Source: Cheilinus undulatus
Lineage: Eukaryota > Chordata > Actinopteri > Labriformes > Labridae
Direction: 5' to 3'
Assembly (NCBI RefSeq): GCF_018320785.1
Contig: NC_054886.1
Span: 1,429,177 to 1,493,176 of the forward strand
DNA length: 64,000 nt
In this document: one piece after another, positions 1 through 10,665 of the stretch
Position numbering within the stretch: position 1 is the stretch's first letter
How the letters are laid out: every line of letters starts with the position of its first letter
Notes under the pieces: model-generated
Seen by the model: only the letters and a program-made list of their open reading frames with translations
What the model was told of the DNA's origin: nothing
Database searches by the model: none
Translations under genes and position numbers: made by a program

Positions 1-149
1 GACTTCACACAGTGGTAGTTTTATGTCTGGTGTTCTATTTAAACATCATCATTAAATACATAAAATGATAAGTGAAGAGTAGCCTGTTTGAATATGTTTT
101 AAAAATGTATGACGTTCACTCAGCGCTGACATCTACCCGCAAAAAACTA

Positions 150-312
150 AAACTAACAGTAAAACTAAGAAAAACTAAACTAAAACAAAGCATTTTTGCA
201 AAATAAAAACTAAACTAAAATAACAAACCATATGTCAAAACTAATAAAAACTAAACTGAAATCGAACACAGAAAGTGAAAACAAAATAAAAACTAATGAA
301 AAATCCAAAACT
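150..312. repeat. A-rich AAAACTAAA low-complexity tract
   Basis: The tract is built from many imperfect copies of AAAACTAAA and close variants. No reading frame is supported. It resembles the degenerate tail of an interspersed repeat, but the family is not identifiable. The flanking bases 1-149 show no feature. Confidence 0.6.
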
Positions 313-341
313 ATTATAACCTTGCTCAGCAGATAAATGTG

Positions 342-1040
342 CTGCAGGTCCTTCTGATGTTTCTTTTCTACTACAGTCAGAACTGCTCTTTTATTAGAAA
401 TGTTGATATCTAGTGGACAAATGTTAGCATAGCAGCTCTTCTAATCATTTCTACATTTCTGTTAGCCGAATGATGATGAACTATGGAGGTGTTCAGAGGG
501 CATAAACACTCCTCCTGTTGTCTTATATCAGTGTTTTGATCATGTACATGTAGATTTGGTGAGTGAGTTCTGGAAGCACATTCACATCCTCCTGTCTCTG
601 CTGCTCCTGCTCTCATCACCTCCTACTCAGGGTAAGTTAGGGTTAAAAGTTTATTTGGCTTATAATATTTTAGTCTGTTCTGGTGACTGGATTAGTTTTT
701 GAAATCAAATTTTCACTTTAATTAACATGAATTTAATTTTGGATACTTCTCATTTTTGTGACCCAAATCGGAGTTTGTTGTTGAGTAAAACTCTTATGTA
801 GATCTATGTGCATATGTGTGTGCACATGTTTGGCATGAGACATCAGCAGGTTTTGAAAAATTTAGCACATAAATAAAAAGCTCTTGGAGACTATTTGTTG
901 TGCTGAACTTCCTCCACCAAGAATTATGGAGGCCACTGAGCTCTAGGGAACCTTCAGTGCAGCAGAAGTTTTTTGTAGCCGTCCCCAGATCTGTGCCTGT
1001 CAACAATCCTGTCTTGGTTTTTCCTCTGATATGCATTGTC
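342..1040. repeat. Duplicated 5'-flank block A, copy 1
   Basis: This stretch is strongly similar to 28150-28700, starting at the shared CAGAACTGCTCTTTTATTAG and ending around the shared CAGATCTGTGCCTGTCAA. It belongs to the large tandem duplication that produced the GTPase array. The small open frames here are not supported as genes. From 1041 to 1965 I see only a short TCAAATCAAATCACTTTAT repeat core near 1083 and no gene. Confidence 0.6.
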
Positions 1041-1982
1041 AGATGTGAGGTCCTCTATAGAGATGTGTGTGCCTTTCCAAATCAAATCAAATCACTTTAT
1101 ACCATGGTCACAATAAAAAAAAAACAAAAAAACCCCACAAATTTATCATTTCATACATTTTGCCATCAAAATAGAAAGTTTCCCTGAAGCAACAATTCCT
1201 TTTCCCTAGCAATGCCCAGGGGCTTGACAAATAACTGGAATAATCCTTCAAATCCTGTAACGTTCTCAGAGAATGTCAACGTAGTTCAGTAACCCAGTGA
1301 ATAGGACGGACCATAGATACGAAATCACAATGGAACAAATGACTAGTCTCTGCAGCGCACTTTCTGAACGGATTTATCGATGAAAAAACATGAAGACGAG
1401 GAAGACTGAGAGTCATCTGTGATCAGACTATAAATCTGTACGTTAACATGAACAGTCATCTGATAGAAAGCTTCATTTTAACAGACCAGCTCTGTTTGAA
1501 CAGAATAATTCCTCCTTCTGCACTACCAGGTCACAGAGGTGAAACAGAGCTGTCCACGCCCTGCAGGTGCTGATTCTCAAACCACACCATGACTATTTGA
1601 CTGTAATGAAGATGCAGCTCACATCAAAACATCAGTCCTCTGCACCTGATGAATCTGCATCAAAGTGACTCTTGTGCTCCAGTTTCTGTTTTGGATCTGC
1701 TTATAGGAGAGTGTCCATTGAAACATCTTTTGTACGTTATGGTCCTTTCTGCGAGCACCAACCAGACACTCTTTATTTGATTTTTAAAATTTTTCAAACC
1801 GATTTCATTCACACACTTAGAGTTCATCTGTAGAACAGGTACAGATGTCACAGATTGCTGTCTCTACAGCACAAAGCACTGTTAAAATAAGATTTATAGT
1901 TATGATAAGGATTTTATTTAAAACTGCTGACAGACAGAGCTGATAAAAAAGAAGCTTAACTTTACCAGTTCTCTGTTGACAG

Positions 1983-2957
1983 CAGTGTCAAAAATATTCA
2001 CATTCATTACTCAGATAGAAGTATAGATACTAGGGTTTAAAAAGACTTCTGTAGAAGTTAAAGTATCAACTCTAGCTTTCTACTCAAGTAAAAGTATAAA
2101 AGTATTGGTTCCAAAACTACTTAAAGTATAAAAGTAAAAGTAATGTAAAGAGAAAAAAATTCCATTGAGGACAAAAGCTTAGGCCGCGCCACAGGGGCTG
2201 ATTCCATTCTATCATTCCATTCCATTCCATTATACCTACCATTCCATTCTATTCTACCATTCCATTCTATTCTACCATTCCATTCAACCATAGTGCACTA
2301 CCCCACCTCCCCAAACACATTTTCTAAAGGCCAGAATGACTGAAATGTTATATTAAACGTTAATGTTGAAAAATTTGGGATGCACCTGTTTCAGCCGTAT
2401 TTATGCCCATTGAAAATGAATGCATTTTAGTACAATGCAAATACATTCAAGAACCATATACAGTATTTGTACTACCAGCCTCCTCGCTGGTGCTTGGTTG
2501 GGATATTTTGCTCCAATTCTCTTGAGTCTCTGCCACAGACATCTTCGTATTTGGCTGCATACATCTGACATGATCTGTGTCATGTCCGAAGGTGCAATGG
2601 ATCGCGTACAAACCAATAGGGTGTCAGAATGGTATTATGTTTATAGTTCTCAACCAACCACAATCAAATTCACTCTATCGGGATAGCACGATTTATGTGA
2701 ATAGTTTTTTTGAGGTTTTTTATTTGTGTTTTTTTGAATGATGCCCAGCCGGAATGAAAACAAGCTGAAATGAAATAGGAGTAACGAGGCTATTTTTAAA
2801 ATGTAAGGAGTAGAAAGTACAGATAATTGCTTGAAAATGTAAAGAGTAGAAGTAAAAAGTCAGCTGAAAAATAATTACTCCAGTAAAGTATAGATACCCA
2901 AAATTTCTACTTAAGTAAAGTAATGAAGTATTTGTACTTTGTTACTTGACACCTCTG
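1983..2957. mobile_element. hAT-type non-autonomous element (MITE), 975 bp
   Basis: The element is flanked by a perfect 8 bp direct repeat, GTTGACAG, at 1975-1982 and 2958-2965, which is the hAT target-site length. Its ends are CAGTGTCAAAA and, in inverse orientation, CAGAGGTGTCAAGTAAC. The interior holds AAGTA/AAAGTA-rich arms and an ATTCC tract, with no transposase frame. It sits inside a class A coding exon of the minus-strand GTPase unit. Confidence 0.8.
2201..2288. repeat. (ATTCC)n satellite-like tract
   Basis: Tandem ATTCC/ATTCT pentamers lie inside the 975 bp hAT-type element. Confidence 0.85.
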
Positions 2958-3142
2958 GTTGACAGACATCCATGCTGTGAGTCTCTGCTGCTTCCTCGGT
3001 GTAAGATTCAGCGACTACATCCTCATCACTGGTTTCCTTTATTGAAGAAGAAAAACATCCCCTCATAACTTCATACACAGTTTAGGTCTAGGAAGGTGAG
3101 GAAACCTCATTTAATACAGCAAGATTTGTACAAACACTTTAC

Positions 3143-3204
3143 CTTCACTGTATCTGCGCTCTCTGTCACCAACACTTGTGCAGGATTACTGGAACAGCTT
3201 CTCA
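3143..3204 (-). CDS. Class B exon of VLIG-like unit 0
   Basis: The minus-strand acceptor TTACTTTCAG precedes 3204 and the donor GTAAAG follows 3143, as in the other class B exons. The exon is 62 nt, one codon longer than the usual 59 nt, so it keeps the phase 1 to phase 0 pattern and reads open as RSCSSNPAQVLVTESADTVK. It joins in frame to the class A exon at 3036. Unlike the B exons at 19.7 and 53.4 kb it has no ATG-GAG at its 3' end, so it looks internal. The matching large GTPase exon should lie left of the window. Confidence 0.6.
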
Positions 3205-4404
3205 CTGAAAGTAATGAGACGAGATCATCATCTTAATGTACTTTGCCTGCAGGTTTAAAAGGTCATGAAGGATACTGTGCATGATTTCCCAATTAAAAAA
3301 CACGGCTTTTCAGTCTTACAATCACATGTGGGATCTTGAAACTAATGGTACCTAAAGACTGCCATTGAAAGTTTAAAATTCACACCCCTGTGACGGTTCA
3401 TGTGCAATTTTAATTTACAGCAATTTACTTTTTACAAAACCAAGTTTCAAAAGACAAAAAAAAAAAAAAATACATTTTACAAAACCATTTTACGAAGCAG
3501 GAAACACTTAAGAATTTTTTTTAATGTCCTTTGCAACCATGTTTTTTGTTATTTAGTTTTTTTCCTCATGTGTCTTTAAAATGTAAATTTGTTCCTCCTT
3601 TATTAACATGTTTTTATTAAATTTATTTCATTTGTTAAAATGTTTTGCAAAATGTATATTTATTTCCTCATCTCTAAACAGATTTATATGTCAATTTATT
3701 TTCCTCATTTGTAAACATGTTTTGTAAAATCTAAATTTGTATCCTCCTTTGTAAACACTGTTGTAAGATTTAAATTTGTTTGTATTCCAAAAAGTCTTTA
3801 AATTTAATTTTGTGTCATGAAAGGTGAAAATGTTTTTGTTACTTTTAAATTATTTCAATATTTGTAAAAGTGTTTCAGACTTTAATTTTGTGCTGCACTT
3901 CCAGGCCACCATATATTACCACATATTTTAAAGTGTAAACATTGTGCATTATGATTATGCATTAAGCAGTCCTAGACACGTGACCTCTTGAACCTGCATT
4001 CTCTTAAAGCACACACAGAGTTTGTATGTAGGTTTATGTAGTCCATCATCATATAATGTTCTTGTAAACCGTGTTCCTGCCTCAGCTGTAAACTTGGTAA
4101 ACAGAAGTGAGAGAGTAGATTAATGCCCTCTGAACCATGGGTGTCAAACCATTCAGGGTTTTAAACAAGACACAATAAAAAGTCTTACAGAATATGCTAT
4201 TACATCAATAATCTGTTGTTTATAACAGATGTTACCCACCTACTTTTCGCTGTTTTCCTACATGAAAAGAAATTATTACAGCATGTAAAAAAATGAGCTG
4301 TGTAGAGGAGATGTGCACACTGCAGTCTGGCATTGCTTAATTCAGTAGTTTTCTCCTCTTCATTTTTCCCTCACCAGTATAAAGGACCCTCTAATGCCTT
4401 AAAT
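3205..4404. other. Non-coding, no feature recognised
   Basis: AT-rich sequence with an A15 run near 3458 and many TTTGTAAA-like imperfect repeats at 3500-3880. No supported gene on either strand. It is read as intron of unit 0. Confidence 0.5.
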
Positions 4405-4475
4405 GCACCTGGAGGAGGCAAGGATGGAGGAGGGAGGAGGCATCAGGAGGAGGGAGGAGGCTTCAGGAGGAACCC
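4405..4475. repeat. GGAGGAGGCAT purine-rich minisatellite
   Basis: Imperfect tandem copies of GGAGGAGG(G/C) with GCATCA/GCTTCA spacers, strongly purine-biased on the plus strand. Confidence 0.75.
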
Positions 4476-4849
4476 ATGATTGGTTCATATTTATTTTATA
4501 TATATTTGACATGCCTGATTATCAGTGGTATTACTATGGCAGATAAAAATCATTTAATCTTCATCTATGTACACATTTGTGTTACTAGGTCTGAGCTTAG
4601 GCTTTTTTAGTCCATTCACATTCTTGTGGTCTGTACAATGACCCACCATAGAGCTCTCTGAGTTTAAACTGACATTACTTCTCTATAAATTAAAGCAATT
4701 ATCAAACTTCTGACTAAGTGATGCCAAAATTCTTAGGGATTAAATTACCCCACATGAAGTGTGTCAGTATTTTCAAGGGATTTATGGTTCTGTATTAAAG
4801 CTAGCAGGGACAATTTTAGTAATTCTGAGACTCCAGGCTTAGAACCATA

Positions 4850-5260
4850 AAACACAGGTGCATCTCAGAAAAACAGGATATCATGACAAAGTTCCTTTTT
4901 TGCTATTGTTCAATTCAAAAAGTTAAAAGTCCATATATTTTATACACAGACCATATTTTATGTTTTGACTGATTCCCTCTGATTTAAAAGTGATTATTCA
5001 GTGCTTTGAGTAGATTTTAAATTCATTTATTTTTACTTTAACTTGAGTAGATTTATAAACCATTGGTTTTGCATAAGTAGGCTACACTTATATCTAAGCA
5101 TTGGTGCTGTTGTACTTCTTAACTTGAGTACTACATCACTGTACTCTCTCCACCTATGAAAAGTACATAGTAGAGGATCAGAACATAAACTATATTAACG
5201 ATTTGAGCCTTTTCTTGTTTTGTGTATGATTGAACACTTGAGGGCGCCATTATCACACAT
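4850..5260. repeat. Tc1-like terminal fragment and ACTTGAGTA-type MITE fragment
   Basis: At 4854-4910 there is a GTGCATCTCAGAAAAACAGG segment like the ends of Tc1-like elements. From about 4985 to 5245 lies a dispersed repeat with the core TGAACACTTGAGGGCGCCAT, recurring at 8870-9130 and 59270-59460. No coding sequence. The intervening 4476-4849 shows nothing recognisable. Confidence 0.5.
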
Positions 5261-5289
5261 CTACAGCAGTCTCCAAACTCTAAGGGGAT

Positions 5290-5579
5290 TGTATGGAGGA
5301 CTGTCAGATGAGTGCTTCCTGTTTTATTTCGGTGCTTCCTTTGATAACTGCTGATTTTACCTTGTTGTCTGCCCCTGTGGTTAATGACCCAGAGTCTATT
5401 TAGGCAGGTTCTGCTAACCAGCTCACTCTCTCTCCCCACTTTGCAGCAGCAGCACCTCATTTGTGTGTGCTCAGGTTTTAGTTATATCCTGTTTAAAACT
5501 TCAATAAAAGTTATATTATGATTGAATCCATTGTGTGTGGTTTCCATTATTATGTGCGACGTTTGAGCCAGCCATAACA
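5290..5579 (+). repeat. Possible solo LTR
   Basis: The segment starts near TGTATGGAGGACTG and ends AGCCATAACA, close to the inverted TG...CA termini of retrotransposon LTRs. It carries an AATAAA poly(A) signal near 5504. I could not find a clean target-site duplication, so the assignment is tentative. Confidence 0.35.
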
Positions 5580-5589
5580 AGGCAATAAA

Positions 5590-6560
5590 ATAACAAAGGA
5601 ACCGTCAATTGAAGGACTACAAATAAGCCCACTAGTGGTTTATCCTGAAGAGGCTCCATGGAGACTAATGTGTCCAAGAGTTGACTTATCACTGGCTGAA
5701 ATGAAAAGGACAGGGAAGAAAACAGTGGAATAAAGAATATGATGACTTTGTGCAGGTGTACACGGATGGGGTGAAAAATCCAGACATGGGTGTAACAGGA
5801 TTCAGGGTGGCAGAAAGGAGTGGGCATATATAAAAGAACAGGTGATGGGTTAGGGGTGTACACAGTAGAGATGGTGGCGCTGTTGGTGGCATTAAGAAGG
5901 GGGGAAATAACATCAGAAAAGAAGATAGTTATATGCTCAGATTCGGCATCAGTTCACTCAGATATCCTGTATCAGGTTCTGCACACAGTCACGAGAATAC
6001 ACAACAAAGGGGGGCCCAGGTCACATTCCTTTGGGTGCCAGCACACGTAGGGGTGCGAGGGAATGAAGAGACTGAAAAGTTGGCGAAGAGGGCACTGAGG
6101 GAAAAAAGGTTGAAACACAAGTATGCATAAGCAAGACAGAACTGAAAAGTGTAAATTAATCAGATTTAGCAAAGCATGTGGGACAGAGAGTACAGAGGAA
6201 GACACCTGTACCAGATTCAACAAAATTTCAGAGCTTCAAGGATTGGCAGTAAGAGTAGAAGAAAAGAGATGATGATGACAAGACTAAGGGTAGGACACTG
6301 CCTTTAACAAAATGTTGAAATTAATGGGGAAGCATGACACTGGCTTGTGTGAGGAGTGTCAGGAAGAGGAGTCAATAGAACATGATTCTGAGGTGTAGGA
6401 GGTATAATACACAGAGGGAGGTGAGGAGGGAGCTGATGGGAGTAGGAGTGAGGAATAGCACTAAAAGGATTACTGAACATGGTGATAGGACACATCATAG
6501 GAAGCTGTTAGAATATTTAAGGAGCACAGGGCTGTTTAACAGGATATGAGGGAAGGCAGG
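5590..6560 (+). pseudogene. Non-LTR retrotransposon RNase H domain remnant
   Basis: Frames on the plus strand show RNase HI landmarks in order: a YTDG aspartate motif near 5760, VEMVALLVAL with the glutamate near 5868, CSDS near 5935, and FLWVPAHVGVRGNE near 6030. A downstream cysteine-rich tail (CEECQEEESIEH) starts near 6345. Domain order and motif wording match the RNase H end of fish non-LTR retrotransposons of the I/Nimb type. Frameshifts near 5830 and 5990 and several stops show it is dead. No reverse transcriptase domain was found upstream. Confidence 0.7.
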
Positions 6561-7124
6561 ATATAAAAGAATGAAGAACAGCTGGTATTAGTGTAGGTTT
6601 ATTGTATATTTATTTGGGTTAATCAGGTTACTATATTTATACTGGGTAAGGATGGATATGTGTCTTCTTGGTATTATTAAATCCATAATCAGAGCCAGAA
6701 CTCCATAATGAAAGGGGGCGCTAATGCAACTGTTGGTGAGGACCAGGATGAACCAGTTGAGGATGAACATTGCATTTGAGGCTTTAGTCATAACTATGAG
6801 TGCCTGTGTGGTCTGTAAAACAATAAACACAAATCAGACACTGTCTGTTTCCATTGCTATCTTTTACAATACACTTTATAAGCTAGCATTAAATAGCAAG
6901 GAGAACCCAAATAACACGCCTAGCACAAAACATAGGCTGAGAATAAGGGTGTGCATGTTAGCAATATTAAGGGAACATATAGGTGCTAGAAATGCATTTA
7001 CCTACTATTCTTCTAGCTAGCATGCTAACCGTTAATGTTAATCGCGGATGCTAATGCTAAGCACTAGTTCTTTACTTCTTCACATAATCATTACAGGAAC
7101 TAACTAAAAGCTCTTATTACTTAC

Positions 7125-7240
7125 TTGATTCTCGTGGACACCCTTCACCACTCAGCTCAGTAACAAGACAAACAGCCTCTAACTCTGAACCTCTCACAGC
7201 TGCATCTGCTCTGAGTAAGACAGGGATGAACACAGGAAGG
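7125..7240 (-). promoter_or_regulatory. Possible 5' UTR exon 1 of VLIG-like unit 0
   Basis: On the minus strand a strong donor (ATCAA|GTAAGTAA) follows 7125, and the sequence before it is GC-richer than its surroundings. A CRE-like palindrome lies immediately upstream at 7250. Unit 0 exons follow 4 kb downstream on the same strand. The transcription start is a guess. The neighbouring 6561-7124 and 7400-8270 contain no recognisable gene. Confidence 0.3.
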
Positions 7241-7249
7241 GAGGGGCTG

Positions 7250-7257
7250 TGACGTCA
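7250..7257. promoter_or_regulatory. Palindromic CRE (TGACGTCA)
   Basis: A perfect TGACGTCA lies between possible divergent first exons: one on the minus strand ending at 7125, and one on the plus strand (about 7300-7381) ending at CTTG|GTGAGC. CREB/ATF family proteins bind this palindrome. Use as a promoter here is inferred from position only. Confidence 0.4.
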
Positions 7258-8339
7258 CACATACGGAGCCTTTAACTCCAACCGCCATAAAACCGAAGAA
7301 GAAGGTAGAAGAAGCTGAGTTCTGCTTCTCCAGGCTCTGTATCTGTTGCTCCAGACCACCTGCTCATATTTCCTCTGCTTGGTGAGCGTTAACAATTCAT
7401 ATGAAATGTTTTCTGTACCGTGGTTTATGCTTCATGTGTAAAACTTACGTTTAATTAACAGAATCAATGTTATTAGCATGCTAATCGCTAATTAAGCTAA
7501 GCGCTAATTAGCAGCCATGCTAGGTGGATGTACATGTTGCCTTTGTTCAGTATAGCAGGCTAAGTTTCTCTAAACTGTATTCTCTCATTTGGTAAAGCTT
7601 AACTCTTTGTTTTACAGAGAAATTTGTGATTCTTCATGTAAAATACAGTGAGTTACTCTTTGTTTTCTGTACCTTGAACAGGGTAAATGTTTTTGCTTAT
7701 CGAGTTGAGAAAAGCTCAGACAGCCATAGCAGCAGAAGTAAAGGGAGTCTGTGTGCTTCTTCTCTTTTCTCTGTACCTCTTCCTTCATATCATCTGCTCA
7801 TGTAGTATTTTACCTCCTAGTGCACGGACCTTTTGCTGAAACGGAGCTGTTATCGTTTCTGGGTGACCAGTGATCATCCTGGCCTCTCTTGGGTAAAACA
7901 AGCCCATTATGACATATAACATTTATTTTTCTGGCCTGAGGGCTTTTAACCAATAAAACTGCAATATAGCCTACTGCAACTTTGAAATCACACTAGATGC
8001 AACGTTTCTTTGACCTGAAATTTAACACATTTTTTTGCAGCAGAGATGTTATGCTCGACACATGTAAACACTGAAGTGTCCATTTTTTTAAAATAATTTG
8101 CTAAAAATCCTGCTTCTCTTGTTTTTGTATACAGACTGCTTAAACAAGACAGATGTAAAATCATCAGTCTCATAATTACAACAGTTCACAAGGATGCATG
8201 ATAATGGATGAATGATAATGAATCAAGAACAAAACATGCACAGCATACTTTTACCAGACATGGAAAGTTACAAAATACTTATTACTAAAGCTAAATACTA
8301 TCTTACTCAAAAATACTACTTATGTTCTGCAACTAAGTA

Positions 8340-8540
8340 GCTTTTGTGTACTTTTACTAAGTTACAATATTATTTAGCAGATGAGTTATCCAAAGCAACG
8401 GATATCTGAAAGGTACACATGTGTTCCAGGAGTCAAGGATCTTAACCAAGGGCCCAAACTGGATATTGATTCTGTACTGACTGGGAGTTGAACCATCAAC
8501 CTCCCATGCCAACATCAGTGGTGGGATTTTTTTAGAAGTC
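8340..8540 (-). repeat. SINE-like fragment
   Basis: Contains the fish repeat core TTTAGCAGATGAGTTATCCAAAGCAAC and, on the minus strand, a GGTTCAACTCCC segment resembling a tRNA-type B box. Too degenerate to be called a tRNA gene. Confidence 0.45.
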
Positions 8541-8869
8541 ATTTTAATTTTCCTTCTGTATAACTTTGGAGACACATTTATTTTTATATCTAAATTGCAT
8601 CTGTTGAGTGAAAATCATTGGTCAAAAGAGAATGTCCAAGCTGGACAAGTGTTTGACATGTTATAGTTGTAGATACATGACCAAATGACTGAGGAAAACA
8701 TACAATGAGAGACTGAATCCACATTATATTAATAAAGGTGCTTTTTCATTCCTCCTCTTATAAATGTGTGCCTTTAATTAAACTTCCTAGTTTGGAGATT
8801 CATACTCTTGTGTGTGTTTGCCCTGCGCATAAAGATAACACACTTTTTTCCAGCCCCAAACTCTCCGGT

Positions 8870-9210
8870 ATAAAAGTGACTTCTGATTACTCAGTACTGA
8901 AGGTAGATTTGAAATCAATTACATTAACTTCAGTAGTTTTATTGACCATTGGTTTTACTAAGTAACTGTGCTGGTACTTGTACTTTTTCACTTGAGTACT
9001 ATACTATTGTACTCTGTCCATCTATGATGTTTACATAAAAGGAGATTAAAACATAAATAATTTTGTTTTTTGTCATCCCTTTCTTGTTTTGTGTATAACT
9101 GAACACTTGGGGGCGCCATTATCCCACATTTACAAAGGTTTCCCCACTCTAGGCGGATCACATGAGAGGAATAGACCTGACTGAGCAAGAGGACAAAGTC
9201 AGACATATTT
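8870..9210. repeat. ACTTGAGTA-type MITE fragment, copy 2
   Basis: Shares the TGAACACTTGGGGGCGCCAT core and flanking ACTTGAGTACTATACT sequence with 4985-5245 and 59270-59460. No coding potential. The following 9211-9660 shows nothing further recognisable. Confidence 0.5.
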
Positions 9211-9663
9211 TCATTTTACTGTAAGGATAAAGAGAAAACACAATTTTCCTTTAATAAGTGCGTTGTCTTTGCCCTTTTTCTGACTGAATAAATTAAAGAC
9301 CTATTGAGTAACAGAGGCAATGTCACAGTTTGCACAAGACAGTTGCATGACCTGGTTGTGCAATTTTAAAATCTCGTGTTACCATGTGGCCATTTGTGGC
9401 TTCATTTTTCTGTCCAGAGAGCCTGAGATGATTTATTAGCATCCATTATTCACAAATAACCTAAAATATTGTCAGTTTGAGGTTTTCTTGCTTGTTGGTG
9501 TGGAGGTTGTAGTACAAGATCAGAGAATTGAGTAGTGATTCATGGTCTGGAAATCTGAACTGATCACAGAATCCTGGAAATATATTCCATGATGAGTAAT
9601 TTACTTAAGTAAAACTATTAACACAGAGAAAAGGAAGCTGAAGCTAATGTGCTGATTATGATC

Positions 9664-9669
9664 TTTATT
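9664..9669 (-). terminator. Candidate poly(A) signal of unit 1
   Basis: TTTATT on the plus strand is AATAAA on the minus strand. The surrounding block (AAGCTAATGTGCTGATTATGATC) aligns with the one around 31062-31067 downstream of the paralogue, so the site is conserved between copies. It lies about 1 kb past the stop codon. Confidence 0.45.
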
Positions 9670-10665
9670 GGTAAATAGACTTTCGCTTGTATAGCACTTT
9701 TCGAGTCATCAGACTGCTTTAGTAAATCATTTCCCAGGAAAATATATATGCTATGCTGACAACACTTCATTCAACATTACCCAACATAAACTCATCAAAT
9801 TTCAAATGCCAAAAAACGCAATATTAACCAACAAATAAAAAACAACAGTAAAGTGTAAATTCTGAGATAAAGAGTAATGACGATAGCTCTGATTTGATCC
9901 AGATTTGATTTACTTCAATTTCTGTCATGAATAAATGTTAACATCACCAAATGTAAAAGACAGAGATTTTCACAGAATAATACATGAAGAGATAAACATA
10001 ACAATCTGTAATTTTTGTACACATGCAGACTTTTAAGATGATTTTTAAAGGGTAAATAATAGGTTTTCATGAGAAAGATCACACAAGAAAGGAAAACCTG
10101 ATCACAGATGAGAGACAAACAAACATTGTGTTGTATACAAGTATTGTACATGTGTTATATACTTAAGGACCATAACAAAAAGCAACTTGAAGTATTTTAA
10201 TATGTTAAATCAGATTGAAAGATATTGTCCTGCCCTATAATGATAGTTATACACATACTGAAAGGAACAGAACGGCAAATGTGCTTTTGGTTTCTGCAGA
10301 AAAATCCATTAAAGAAAAAAAGACATAATCATAGGTAAACTTCTTTTGGATTATTTTATCACATTTTATTAGCTGAGTCCTTTTAGCTGACTTATTGCAG
10401 TGACCAGGTCACACAGACTTCAGGTTGTCTTAAATCAGTATGGAGCCCTTTACCATGATTGTACTGCATCTTAGCATGAACATGGACACCTATAAACTCC
10501 CGATCAACTAAAAAATGAGTCAAAAAGTCAGTCTCTACTACTGTTGTACTACTGACATTTTTCGCTTTCTCTTTTCCTAAACACCACGTCCGTGTTTGTG
10601 CCACCTTCACATAGAAGTGCGTCTGTGCATGCTGAATGTAAGACAGCGGCAATGTTAATACTGTC
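9670..10665 (-). other. 3' UTR/downstream region of unit 1
   Basis: Similar along much of its length to 31068-32003 downstream of the unit 2 large exon (for example the shared TTCTGTCATGAATAAATGTTAA region), as expected for the 3' UTR of duplicated genes. No supported coding sequence. Confidence 0.5.

Larger units (their letters stand above)
1966..3036 (-). pseudogene. Class A exon of VLIG-like unit 0, split by a hAT-type MITE
   Basis: On the minus strand the acceptor AG lies just before 3036 and is followed by GAAACCAGTGATGAGGAT, matching the class A exons at 19.5, 47.8 and 53.2 kb. The coding stretch runs to 2958, is interrupted by an element at 1983-2957 with an 8 bp target duplication, and resumes at 1974 to a GTAAAG donor after 1966. 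Without the element and one target copy the exon is 79+9 = 88 nt, the same length as the intact class A exon at 19.5 kb, and ends in phase 1. The encoded peptide is acidic and begins ETSDEDVVAESYTEEAAE. Read through, the insertion soon reaches a stop, so this copy is probably non-functional unless the exon is skipped. Confidence 0.7.

Noticed and set aside
8340-8540. tRNA gene
   Set aside because: Only a B-box-like segment is visible; no cloverleaf or A box could be assembled. Treated as SINE-like.
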